A stretch of 40,829 bases of DNA, taken from NCBI GenBank assembly GCA_014534235.1, contig JACVRW010000016.1:1-40829 (forward strand), read 5' to 3'. Below the pieces are notes generated by a model, which had not been told where the DNA came from, searched no databases, and saw only the letters and a program-made list of their open reading frames with translations. Of the stretch, positions 31,344-39,264 are shown in pieces; position 1 is the first letter of the stretch; every line of letters begins with the position of its first letter. Position numbers and translations under genes: made by a program. Source of the stretch: Thermoleophilaceae bacterium (GTDB lineage: Bacteria; Actinomycetota; Thermoleophilia; Solirubrobacterales; Thermoleophilaceae).

Positions 31344-33235
31344 GCACCGCCCGCGGGTCCTCGACCGTCGTAGTGGACGCGGGCAGCACTCCACGCCGAC
31401 GCCCGCGCGCCCAGGCGGAGGCCAGCAGCGGCCCCGGCGGGTACTTCGGCCGTGCCCTGGTCGTGGACCTCCCGGACGGCGGAAGCGGGCCGCTGCCCCT
31501 TCCGGAGGACGTGCTGCGAGGGTGCATCGGCGGCGCCGGGCTCGGCGCGTGGCTCATGCACCGGCTAGCCCCGCCGCGCGTCGCTCCGCTCGCCCCGGAG
31601 GCGCCGCTCGCGTTCGTCTTCTCGCCGCTCGTGGGGACGCCGCTCACGACGAGCGCGAAGTTCGCGGTCGTCTCGAAGTCGCCGCTGACCGGGATGCTGA
31701 ACGACGCGCTTGCGTCGAGCCACTTCGCGATAGCCGGCAAGCTCACCGGGAACGACGCGATCGTCATCCGCGGCGCCTGCGTGGAGCCGTCGGTGTTGCT
31801 GATCGACGGCGACGGTGCCCGCGTCGAGGCCGCCGGCGAGCTCTGGGGGCTTTCCGCAGCGGAGGCGGAACGGCGCCTGCGCGAGCGCCACGGCGCCGGC
31901 TGGCGCGTCGCGGCGATCGGCCCGGCCGGCGAGCGACTGGTGCGCTTCGCGACCGTGTCCCACGACGGCCGGCACGCCGGCCGCGGCGGGCTAGGCGCCG
32001 TGCTCGGCGCGAAGCGCCTCAAGGCCGTGGCCGTGCGCAGCGCGGGCGTCAAGGCTCCTATCGCCGACCCGCAAGCCGTGCTGGAAGCGGCCCGCGAGCT
32101 GCGCGCCCGCTCCTTCGGCCCGGCCACGGCGAAGTACCGCGAGCTCGGCACGCTCGCCAACCTCCTGTCCTTCAACGCGATCTCGACGCTCCCGACGCGC
32201 AACTTCCAGGCGGCCGCGTTCGACGAGGCCCCGCGGCTCGCCGCCGAGGAGCTGCACGAGCTGCGACAGGTGGCGCGCGACTACTGCGCGTCGTGCTCGA
32301 TCGGCTGCGAGCACATCTACAAGGCCCCCGGCGGCAAGCAGGCGCGCGTCGAGTACGAGAACGTGTTCGCCCTCGGGCCGCTCTGCGGCGTCTCCGACCC
32401 CGACTCGGTGCTGGCGGCCAGCGCCCGCTGCGACGACCTCGGGATCGACACGATCTCCGCCGGCGGCACCATCGCCTGGGCGATGGAGTGTGCCGAGCGC
32501 GGCCTGATCGACGACCGGTGGCTCCGCTTCGGCGACGCCGGAGCGATGCTGCGCGCCCTCGACGAGATCGCCTCGCGCGAGGGGCTTGGTGACCTGCTCG
32601 CAGAGGGCTCCCGGCGCGCGGCCGCCGCGGTGGGCGGCGGCGCCGAGGCGTTTGCGCCGCACGTCAAGGGCCTCGAGCTGCCCGGCTACGAGCCGCGCAC
32701 GCTGCAGGCAATGGCCCTGGGGCTCGCCGTCAACGCCCGCGGCGCCGACCACAACAGGTCCGGCGCCTACGAGGCCGACCTCTCCGGCGACCTCGACCGG
32801 CTCACCGGCGGGGAGCGTCACGCGGCGGCCGCCATCGAGACGGAGGATCGGGCGGCGGTCATGGACTCGCTGATCCTCTGCAAGTTCCTGCGCGGCGTGT
32901 TCGAGGACCCGTTCCCGGAGTGGGCGGAGCTCTTGGCGCCGGTAACGGGCTGGGACGTCACCGGCGACGAGCTCCGCGGCACCGCGCGCCGGATCGTGCT
33001 AGCGAAGCGCCTCTACAACCTGCGAGAGGGCTGGACGCGCGCCGCGGACTGGCTGCCCGAGCGCTTCCTCGGCGAGTCGCTCGAGCTGGCCTCGGGGCGC
33101 GAGGCGGCCCTGACCCCGGAGCGGCTCCGGGCGATGATCGACGCCTACTACGAGCGACGCGGGCTCGACCCGGACGGCCGGCCGCTCCCGGCGACCGAGG
33201 GCGAGTTGGGCCTGGAGCTCTTCGCGCTACGCTAG
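31340..33235 (+). CDS. aldehyde:ferredoxin oxidoreductase family protein (W/Mo enzyme)
   Basis: 631 residues from the GTG that overlaps the preceding stop (GTGA); an upstream-open frame is spurious. After an N-terminal tail comes GGYFGRALVVDLPDG, the AOR opening, then CIGGAGLGAWLMHRL, FVFSPLVGTPLTTSAKFAV and GRGGLGAVLGAKRLKAVAV, the pterin-binding N-domain. CASCSIGCEHIY gives the CxxCxxxC part of the [4Fe-4S] site, with the fourth Cys likely in DSLILCKFL. Members oxidise aldehydes or reduce acids with a tungsto- or molybdo-bis-pyranopterin and ferredoxin. There is no ferredoxin gene next to it; its electron partner is unknown. Confidence 0.92.
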   Translation: MSTARGSSTVVVDAGSTPRRRPRAQAEASSGPGGYFGRALVVDLPDGGSGPLPLPEDVLRGCIGGAGLGAWLMHRLAPPRVAPLAPEAPLAFVFSPLVGTPLTTSAKFAVVSKSPLTGMLNDALASSHFAIAGKLTGNDAIVIRGACVEPSVLLIDGDGARVEAAGELWGLSAAEAERRLRERHGAGWRVAAIGPAGERLVRFATVSHDGRHAGRGGLGAVLGAKRLKAVAVRSAGVKAPIADPQAVLEAARELRARSFGPATAKYRELGTLANLLSFNAISTLPTRNFQAAAFDEAPRLAAEELHELRQVARDYCASCSIGCEHIYKAPGGKQARVEYENVFALGPLCGVSDPDSVLAASARCDDLGIDTISAGGTIAWAMECAERGLIDDRWLRFGDAGAMLRALDEIASREGLGDLLAEGSRRAAAAVGGGAEAFAPHVKGLELPGYEPRTLQAMALGLAVNARGADHNRSGAYEADLSGDLDRLTGGERHAAAAIETEDRAAVMDSLILCKFLRGVFEDPFPEWAELLAPVTGWDVTGDELRGTARRIVLAKRLYNLREGWTRAADWLPERFLGESLELASGREAALTPERLRAMIDAYYERRGLDPDGRPLPATEGELGLELFALR

Positions 33236-33241
33236 GGAGCC

Positions 33242-36199
33242 GTGGCTGTCACCGCACCACCGGCCACCCGCACCCTCACGCTGACGATCGACGGTCGCGA
33301 GGTCACGGCGCCGGAAGGCGCCACGATCTGGGAGGCCGCGAAGGAGGCCGGGATCGAGATCCCGGTCCTCTGCCATGACGAGCGCTACGACCCCGTCGGC
33401 GTCTGCCGCATGTGCGTCGTGGACGTGGGAGGGCGCGTGTACGCGGCGGCCTGCGTCCGCCCCTGCGAGGAGGGGATGGAGGTGCGGACGGCCACGCCGG
33501 AGGTGGAGCAACGCCGCGCGACGCTGACGCAGCTCCTGCTCGTCGACCAGCCGCCGCCGGAGCGGGATCCGAAGGAGACCACCACGGCGGACAACGAGCT
33601 GCTCGCGCTGGCTCGGCGCTACGGCGTGCAGCGCGAGGACGGCCTGCCGCTCGGGTCCGGACGCGGCGAGGACCACTCGAACCCCGTGATCGCGGTCAAC
33701 CACGACGCCTGCATCCTGTGCGACCGCTGCGTCAGGGCCTGCGACGACATCCAGGGCAACGACGTCATCGGCCGCTCCGGCAAGGGCTACACGGCGCGGA
33801 TCGCGTTCGACCTGAACGACCCGATGGGCGACTCGTCGTGCGTGACCTGCGGGGAGTGCGTGGCGGCCTGCCCCACGGGCGCGATCGTCAACAAGCCGAT
33901 CAGGGACGTCCCGATCCAGCCCCGCTCGGAGCTCGACCAGGTGGACACCGTCTGCCCGTACTGCGGGGTGGGCTGCGCGCTCACCTACCACGTCGATCGC
34001 GAGCGCAACGCGATCTCGTTCGCCGAGGGTCGCGAGCAGCCCGGCTCGAAGCGGCGGCTGTGCGTGAAGGGGCGCTACGGCTGGGACTACGCGCAGGACC
34101 CGCAGCGGCTGACGAAGCCGCTCATCCGCCGCGAGGGCTCGTACCCCAAGGGGCCGCTGTCCACGGACGTCCGGGGGGAGGGCCGCGGCCGGCGCAAGCC
34201 CGGCGGCCTGGTCAACTACGACGAGGTCATGCCGCACTTCCGCGAGGCGGAGTGGGACGAGGCGCTCGGCCTCGTGGCCCGGCGGCTCAAGGAGATCCAC
34301 GGCCAGCACGGGCCGGGCTCGATCGCCGGCTTCGGCTCGGCGAAGTGCTCGAACGAGGAGGCTTATCTCTTCCAGAAGCTGATTCGCGCTGGGTTCGGCA
34401 CGAACAACGTCGACCACTGCACGCGCCTCTGCCACGCCTCGAGCGTGGCCGCCCTGTTCGAGGGGGTCGGCTCGGGCGCCGTCTCGACCACCTACGGCGA
34501 CATCCTCAACGCCGACGTCGCGATCCTGGCCGGGACCAACACCACCGCCAACCACCCGGTCGCCTCGTCGTTCTTCAAGCAGGCAAAGCGGCGCGGCACG
34601 ACGCTGATCGTGGTGGACCCGCGGCGCGAGCGGATCGCCGACTACGCCGACATCTACTGCCAGATCAAGCCCGGCACCGACGTCGCCTTCTACAACGGCG
34701 TCATGCACGAGATCATCGCGCGCGACCTCGTCGACCGCGAATTCATCGCCCGGCGCGTGACGAACTACGGCGAGCTGGCCAAGGTCGTGAGGCAGTACCC
34801 GCCCGAGCGCGCGGCCCAGATTTGCGGCGTGGACGCCGACACCATCCGCGAGGTGGCCAGGCTCTGGGGCGCGGCGGGCGCGGCGGTCATCTACTGGGGG
34901 ATGGGGATCTCCCAGCACACCACCGGGACCGACAACGCGCGCTGCCTGATCGCGCTGTGCTCGATCACCGGCCAGGTCGGCAGGCAGGGCACCGGCCTCC
35001 ACCCGCTGCGCGGCCAGAACAACGTCCAGGGCGCCTCGGACGCGGGCCTGATCCCGATGTTCTATCCCGACTACCAGCTCGTCACCCGCGAGGACGCCCG
35101 CGAGCGCTTCCAGGCCGCCTGGGGCCGCGAGCTCGACCCCGAGCGCGGCCTGACCGTCACCGAGATCGTGGCGTCCGCGCTCAAGGGCGGGGTGCGCGGC
35201 ATGTACATGATGGGCGAGAACCCGTTCCTCTCCGACCCGAACGTGAACAAGGTCCGCAAGGCGCTGGCCGCGCTCGAGTTCCTCGCCGTGCAGGACATCT
35301 TCCTGACCGAGACGGCCGAGTTCGCCGACGTGGTCCTGCCCGCCACCTCGTACATGGAGAAGGACGGCACGTACACGAACACGGACCGGCGCGTGCAGAT
35401 CGGGAGAAAGGTTCTCGAGCCGCCGGGCGAGGCCCGCGAGGACTGGCGCATCGTGTGCGACGTGGCGAGGCGCATCGGGCTGCCGATGGACTACGAGTCA
35501 CCGCGCGAGGTGTTCGACGAGCTCGTGTCGCTCACGTCCAACTACGCAGGCCTTTCCTACGACAACCTCGGCGAGATGGGGAAGCTCTACCCCAATCCCG
35601 ATCCCGAGCGCTCGGACGGCACGGTTGTGCTCTTCGACGACCGCTTCGGCACCGACGACGGCAAGGCGCATCTCGTGCCCGCCGAGTGGCTCCCCGCCAA
35701 GGAGCTTCCAGACGAGGAATTCCCCTTCGTCCTGAACACGGGCCGGCTGCTCGAGCACTGGCACACCGGCTCGATGACGCGCCGCTCGTACGCGCTCGAC
35801 GCGATCCAGCCCAGGGCGCTCGTGTTCCTGAACCCGGACGACGCGGCGCGCATGGGAATCGCCGAGGGCGACTTCGTCCGCATCACGAGCCGCCGAGGCT
35901 CCATCGAGCTGGGCGCCCGCCTCTCCCATCGCGACACCCCGGGCACCTGCTTCATCCCCTTCCACTTCCGCGAGGCGGCCGCGAACGTGCTGACGATCGA
36001 CGAGCTCGACCCGTACGGGAAGATCCCCGAGTACAAGTTCTGCGCGGTCAAGGTGGAGCGGGTCGGGCCCGGCCCGTCGGCCGGTAACGGCGCCGCCGCG
36101 GCGGTCCGGAGCGACGGCGGTGAGGAATACCGCGGCGAGCGCGCGGAGGTGAAGAGCACCTCGCCGAGCGACGGGTCCGACGCGGAGCCCGCCGGATGA
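33242..36199 (+). CDS. fdhA: molybdenum formate dehydrogenase catalytic subunit (FdhA/FdsA-type, Cys form)
   Basis: 985 residues, cytoplasmic type with no Tat signal. N-terminal NuoG-like [2Fe-2S] domain: LCHDERYDPVGVCRMC with a later Cys in AAACVRP. Two [4Fe-4S] clusters: CILCDRCVRAC, and CVTCGECVAACPTGA. The Mo domain begins with a further cluster motif CPYCGVGC (from about residue 238). The active site is CTRLCHASS, where Cys397 stands where other enzymes have selenocysteine, followed by His398. The C-terminal cofactor-binding domain has NTGRLLEHWHTGSMTRRS. Start GTG seven bases after the AOR gene. Its last bases overlap the next start as ATGA. Confidence 0.96.
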   Translation: MAVTAPPATRTLTLTIDGREVTAPEGATIWEAAKEAGIEIPVLCHDERYDPVGVCRMCVVDVGGRVYAAACVRPCEEGMEVRTATPEVEQRRATLTQLLLVDQPPPERDPKETTTADNELLALARRYGVQREDGLPLGSGRGEDHSNPVIAVNHDACILCDRCVRACDDIQGNDVIGRSGKGYTARIAFDLNDPMGDSSCVTCGECVAACPTGAIVNKPIRDVPIQPRSELDQVDTVCPYCGVGCALTYHVDRERNAISFAEGREQPGSKRRLCVKGRYGWDYAQDPQRLTKPLIRREGSYPKGPLSTDVRGEGRGRRKPGGLVNYDEVMPHFREAEWDEALGLVARRLKEIHGQHGPGSIAGFGSAKCSNEEAYLFQKLIRAGFGTNNVDHCTRLCHASSVAALFEGVGSGAVSTTYGDILNADVAILAGTNTTANHPVASSFFKQAKRRGTTLIVVDPRRERIADYADIYCQIKPGTDVAFYNGVMHEIIARDLVDREFIARRVTNYGELAKVVRQYPPERAAQICGVDADTIREVARLWGAAGAAVIYWGMGISQHTTGTDNARCLIALCSITGQVGRQGTGLHPLRGQNNVQGASDAGLIPMFYPDYQLVTREDARERFQAAWGRELDPERGLTVTEIVASALKGGVRGMYMMGENPFLSDPNVNKVRKALAALEFLAVQDIFLTETAEFADVVLPATSYMEKDGTYTNTDRRVQIGRKVLEPPGEAREDWRIVCDVARRIGLPMDYESPREVFDELVSLTSNYAGLSYDNLGEMGKLYPNPDPERSDGTVVLFDDRFGTDDGKAHLVPAEWLPAKELPDEEFPFVLNTGRLLEHWHTGSMTRRSYALDAIQPRALVFLNPDDAARMGIAEGDFVRITSRRGSIELGARLSHRDTPGTCFIPFHFREAAANVLTIDELDPYGKIPEYKFCAVKVERVGPGPSAGNGAAAAVRSDGGEEYRGERAEVKSTSPSDGSDAEPAG

Positions 36200-37947
36200 G
36201 CCGCGCGCCGGGCTCGGCGCCGGCCGGCACGCAGCGCGTACCCGGCGCCGAGGCGCGCGCCGGCAAGTTTCCCGGACCGAGCCTGATCCCGAAGCTGACG
36301 GAGATCCAGCGCCGGCACGGCTGGCTGCCACGCGACGAGCTCGTGCGGCTGGCGCGGGAGGAGCGGCGCCCGCTGTACGAGGTCGAGGGCCTGATCTCCT
36401 TCTACCCCCACTTCCGTACCTCGCCGCCGCCGAAGGTCGAGCTGAGGGTCTGCCAGGACCTCAGCTGCTGGCTCCACGGCGGGGCGGAGCGACTCGCGGA
36501 GCTCCGCTCGCGCTATGGCGAGGACGCGGAGGTCGAGTTCCACGCGGTCTCCTGCCTCGGGCGCTGCGACGCCGCGCCCGCGGCGGCCGTGGAGGAGCGT
36601 CCCTCCCAGGCTGCGGAGGTGGAGCGGCTCGTGGAGCATGCGAGGGGCGGTCCGCTCCCGCAGGCGGCCGCGCGGCGGACCGGCGAGCGATTCCCGAACG
36701 ACCCCTACGAGCCGCACTCCCGCGACTACCGCCTGCTGCGCGCGGTCCTCGCCGGCGAGATCGACGGCGAGCGGGTGATCTCCGAGCTGAAGGAGGCGGG
36801 GCTCCGCGGCATGGGCGGGGCGGGCTTCCCCACCGGCACCAAGTGGGAACTCGTGGCGAGGCAGGAGGCGCGACCCAAGTACGCGATCTGCAACGCCGAC
36901 GAGTCCGAGCCCGGGACGTTCAAGGACCGCCAGATCATGGCCGAGCAGCCACATCTGGTGCTCGAGGGCCTGCTCGTCGGCATGGCCGTGACCGGCGCCG
37001 ATGAGGGCTGGGTCTTCATCCGCCACGAGTACGGGCCCGAGGAGGAGGTGCTTCGCGAAGAGCTCGAGCGCGTGCGCCGGTCGGGCCTCCTCGAAGGCAC
37101 CGATCTCAAGCTCGACGTGTTCGTCTCCCCCGGCGGCTACATCCTGGGCGAGGAGTCGGCACTCATCGAGTGCATGGAGGGCCACCGGGGCGAGCCGCGC
37201 AACAAGCCGCCGTTCCCCGGCGTGGCCGGCCTGTGGGGGAAGCCCACGCTCATGAACTCGGTCGAGACGCTCGCCCACGTGCCCGTGATCCTCGAGCGCG
37301 GGGCGGAGTGGTGGCGATCCCAGGGCGTGAACGGCGGCACCGGCCTCAAGTTCTTCGCCGTCTCCGGCCACGTCGAGCGGCCGGACGTCTACTGCGTGCC
37401 GATGGGGACCACCGCGCGCGAGCTCCTCGAGATGGCCGGCGGGGTCACCGGCGGGGCGGAGCCGGCCGGCTTCCAGCCGGGCGGCGCCTCCTCCAACTTC
37501 CTCGGGCCCGAGCACCTCGACGTCCCGCTCGATTTCGGCCCGCTCCAGAAGGCCGGCTCGATGCTCGGGTCGGGCGCTCTGGTTGCGATCGCCGAGGGCA
37601 CCGACCTGCTTGCGGCCGCCACCAACGTGCTGCGCTTCTTCCGGAACGAGTCGTGCGGCAAGTGCGTGCCCTGCCGGGTCGGCTCGCACAAGGCGCACGA
37701 GATGCTGACCGAGGCGCTCGCCCGCGGCGACGGGACGGCCCCGCTCGAGGATCAGCTCACCGAGCTCGAGGCCACCCTGCGCCTCACGTCGATCTGCGGC
37801 CTCGGCCAGGTCGCGCTCGGCCCGGTCCTGAGCGTGATGGGCATGCAGCGCGGGGCGACCGAGGCCCGCCCGCAACCGCGCCCGGCGCAGCCGCCCGACG
37901 GGGCGAGCGGATCGGACGGCTCGGCCTCGGACGGCGCCGGCGCGTAA
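36196..37947 (+). CDS. fdhB: formate dehydrogenase NADH-side subunit, NuoE-NuoF fusion
   Basis: 583 residues. Residues about 30-155 are NuoE-like (24-kDa): the thioredoxin-fold [2Fe-2S] domain with CQDLSC (86, 91) and VSCLGRC (120, 124). Residues about 170-550 are NuoF-like: GLRGMGGAGFPTGTKWE binds FMN/NADH, NADESEPGTFKDRQI, GAYILGEE-like PGGYILGEESALIE, and ESCGKCVPCRVGS (Cys 487, 490, 493) with a later Cys in SICGLGQVA for the [4Fe-4S] cluster. It moves electrons between the FdhA clusters and NAD+. The ATG overlaps the fdhA stop. The tail is Pro/Gly/Ser-rich. moeA starts two bases after its stop. Confidence 0.95.
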   Translation: MSRAPGSAPAGTQRVPGAEARAGKFPGPSLIPKLTEIQRRHGWLPRDELVRLAREERRPLYEVEGLISFYPHFRTSPPPKVELRVCQDLSCWLHGGAERLAELRSRYGEDAEVEFHAVSCLGRCDAAPAAAVEERPSQAAEVERLVEHARGGPLPQAAARRTGERFPNDPYEPHSRDYRLLRAVLAGEIDGERVISELKEAGLRGMGGAGFPTGTKWELVARQEARPKYAICNADESEPGTFKDRQIMAEQPHLVLEGLLVGMAVTGADEGWVFIRHEYGPEEEVLREELERVRRSGLLEGTDLKLDVFVSPGGYILGEESALIECMEGHRGEPRNKPPFPGVAGLWGKPTLMNSVETLAHVPVILERGAEWWRSQGVNGGTGLKFFAVSGHVERPDVYCVPMGTTARELLEMAGGVTGGAEPAGFQPGGASSNFLGPEHLDVPLDFGPLQKAGSMLGSGALVAIAEGTDLLAAATNVLRFFRNESCGKCVPCRVGSHKAHEMLTEALARGDGTAPLEDQLTELEATLRLTSICGLGQVALGPVLSVMGMQRGATEARPQPRPAQPPDGASGSDGSASDGAGA

Positions 37948-37949
37948 GC

Positions 37950-39185
37950 ATGCCGACGCGCGGCCAGCGCGAGTTCTTCGCCGTCCGCACGCTCGGCGAG
38001 GCGCTCGCCGGCTTCCGGCCGGCTAGGCGGACGGGCACCGAGCGCGTTCCGCTGGACGATGCGCTGGGCCGGATCCCCGCCGAGCCCGCTCTGGCGCCGC
38101 ACGCGCTGCCGGGGTTCGCCCGCGCGACCGTCGACGGCTTCGCGGTGCGTGCGGCGGACACCTACGGGGCGTCGGACGGAGTGCCGAGCTACCTGGAGCT
38201 GATCGGCGAGGCCCGGATGGGCCGCCCGCCGGAGATCGAGCTCCGACCCGGCACCGCGGTCGAGATCGCCACCGGCGCCCCACTCCCGCCGGCGGCCGAT
38301 GCCGTCCTCATGGTCGAGCACACCCAGTCAGCGCTACCGGAGCTCGTGGAGGTGGTGCGACCGGTCGCCCCGGGCGACGGCATGGTCCGCGCGGACGAGG
38401 ACGCGAGGGCGGGAGCCGAGCTCGCGCCGGCCGGGCGCCCGCTGCGGGCTCAGGACCTCGGCATGCTCGCAGCGGCCGGCCTGACGGAGGTCGAGGTGCG
38501 GGTGTGTCCGCGGGTCACGGTCGTGTCCACGGGCGACGAGCTGGTCCCAGCCGCCACGCGGGAGCTCGAGACCGGTCAGGTACGCGACTCGACCGCGCCG
38601 GCGCTCGCCGCGCTCGTACGCGAGGCCGGCGGCGAGCCGCGTCACGCCGGCATCGTCCCCGACGACCGTGACGCGCTCGCGGCCAACCTTCAGGCGGCCC
38701 TACCCGAGAGCGATGTTCTGGTCGTCTCCGCCGGCTCCTCGGTCGGCGCCCGCGACGAGACCGCCGCGGCGATCGCCTCGCTCGGGGAGCCGGGCATCTG
38801 GTGCCACGGCCTCGCCTTCCGCCCCGGCAAGCCGACGCTGCTTGCCGACTGCGGCGGGATGCCGGTGATCGGCCTGCCCGGAAACCCGCGGTCCGCGCTC
38901 GTCGTCTTCCGGGTCGTGGGGATGCCGATCGTGCGCCTCGTGGGCGGCTGCACCCACCCGCCCCCCGAGCCAACCGTGAGCGCCCGGCTAGACCGCAACC
39001 TGCCATCGGCCGCCGGCCGCGCCGACGTCGTCCAGGCGCGGGTCCACGACGGCGTCGCGACGCCCCTGTTCGGCTCCTCGTCGCTGCTCTCGATCCTCAC
39101 GGCCGCGGACGGCTACCTCGTCGTGCCGGAGGCGGCCACGGGCCTGCCGGCGGACAGCGAGGTGGAGGTGATCCTGTACCGCTGA
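37950..39185 (+). CDS. moeA: molybdopterin molybdenumtransferase MoeA
   Basis: Inserts molybdenum (or tungsten) into adenylated molybdopterin. 411 residues, the usual length. TVDGFAVRAADT is the substrate loop (usual MDGYA, here changed to VDGFA), GTAVEIATGAPLPPAADAV the MoeA N-terminal signature, RVTVVSTGDELV, DSTAPALAALVREAGG and SAGSSVGARDETAAAIASL the MoCF-binding domain. LAFRPGKPTLL, GLPGNPRSALVVF and the C-terminal barrel domain complete it. ATG at 37950. The long open frame further upstream (from 37170) is a shadow of the NuoF gene. Confidence 0.94.
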   Translation: MPTRGQREFFAVRTLGEALAGFRPARRTGTERVPLDDALGRIPAEPALAPHALPGFARATVDGFAVRAADTYGASDGVPSYLELIGEARMGRPPEIELRPGTAVEIATGAPLPPAADAVLMVEHTQSALPELVEVVRPVAPGDGMVRADEDARAGAELAPAGRPLRAQDLGMLAAAGLTEVEVRVCPRVTVVSTGDELVPAATRELETGQVRDSTAPALAALVREAGGEPRHAGIVPDDRDALAANLQAALPESDVLVVSAGSSVGARDETAAAIASLGEPGIWCHGLAFRPGKPTLLADCGGMPVIGLPGNPRSALVVFRVVGMPIVRLVGGCTHPPPEPTVSARLDRNLPSAAGRADVVQARVHDGVATPLFGSSSLLSILTAADGYLVVPEAATGLPADSEVEVILYR

Positions 39186-39193
39186 GGCACGCC

Positions 39194-39230
39194 ATCTGGC
39201 TTTGGGGCCACAGTGGCCCCGAATCCAGAT
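39194..39230. repeat. 37-base near-perfect hairpin between the two moeA genes
   Basis: ATCTGGCTTTGGGGCCAC pairs with GTGGCCCCGAATCCAGAT around a one-base centre, with two imperfect positions of eighteen, one a G-T wobble. No T-run follows, so it is not a classical terminator. It could attenuate transcription or protect mRNA, or be a mobile palindrome. Confidence 0.7.
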
Positions 39231-39264
39231 AGCGTGACGATTCGCGTCGCGGGAGGATTACCGA

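Noticed and set aside
33227-35002. Long open frames antisense to the formate dehydrogenase
   Set aside because: Very high GC leaves long open frames on the opposite strand. They show no protein family and lie wholly over a clear gene.
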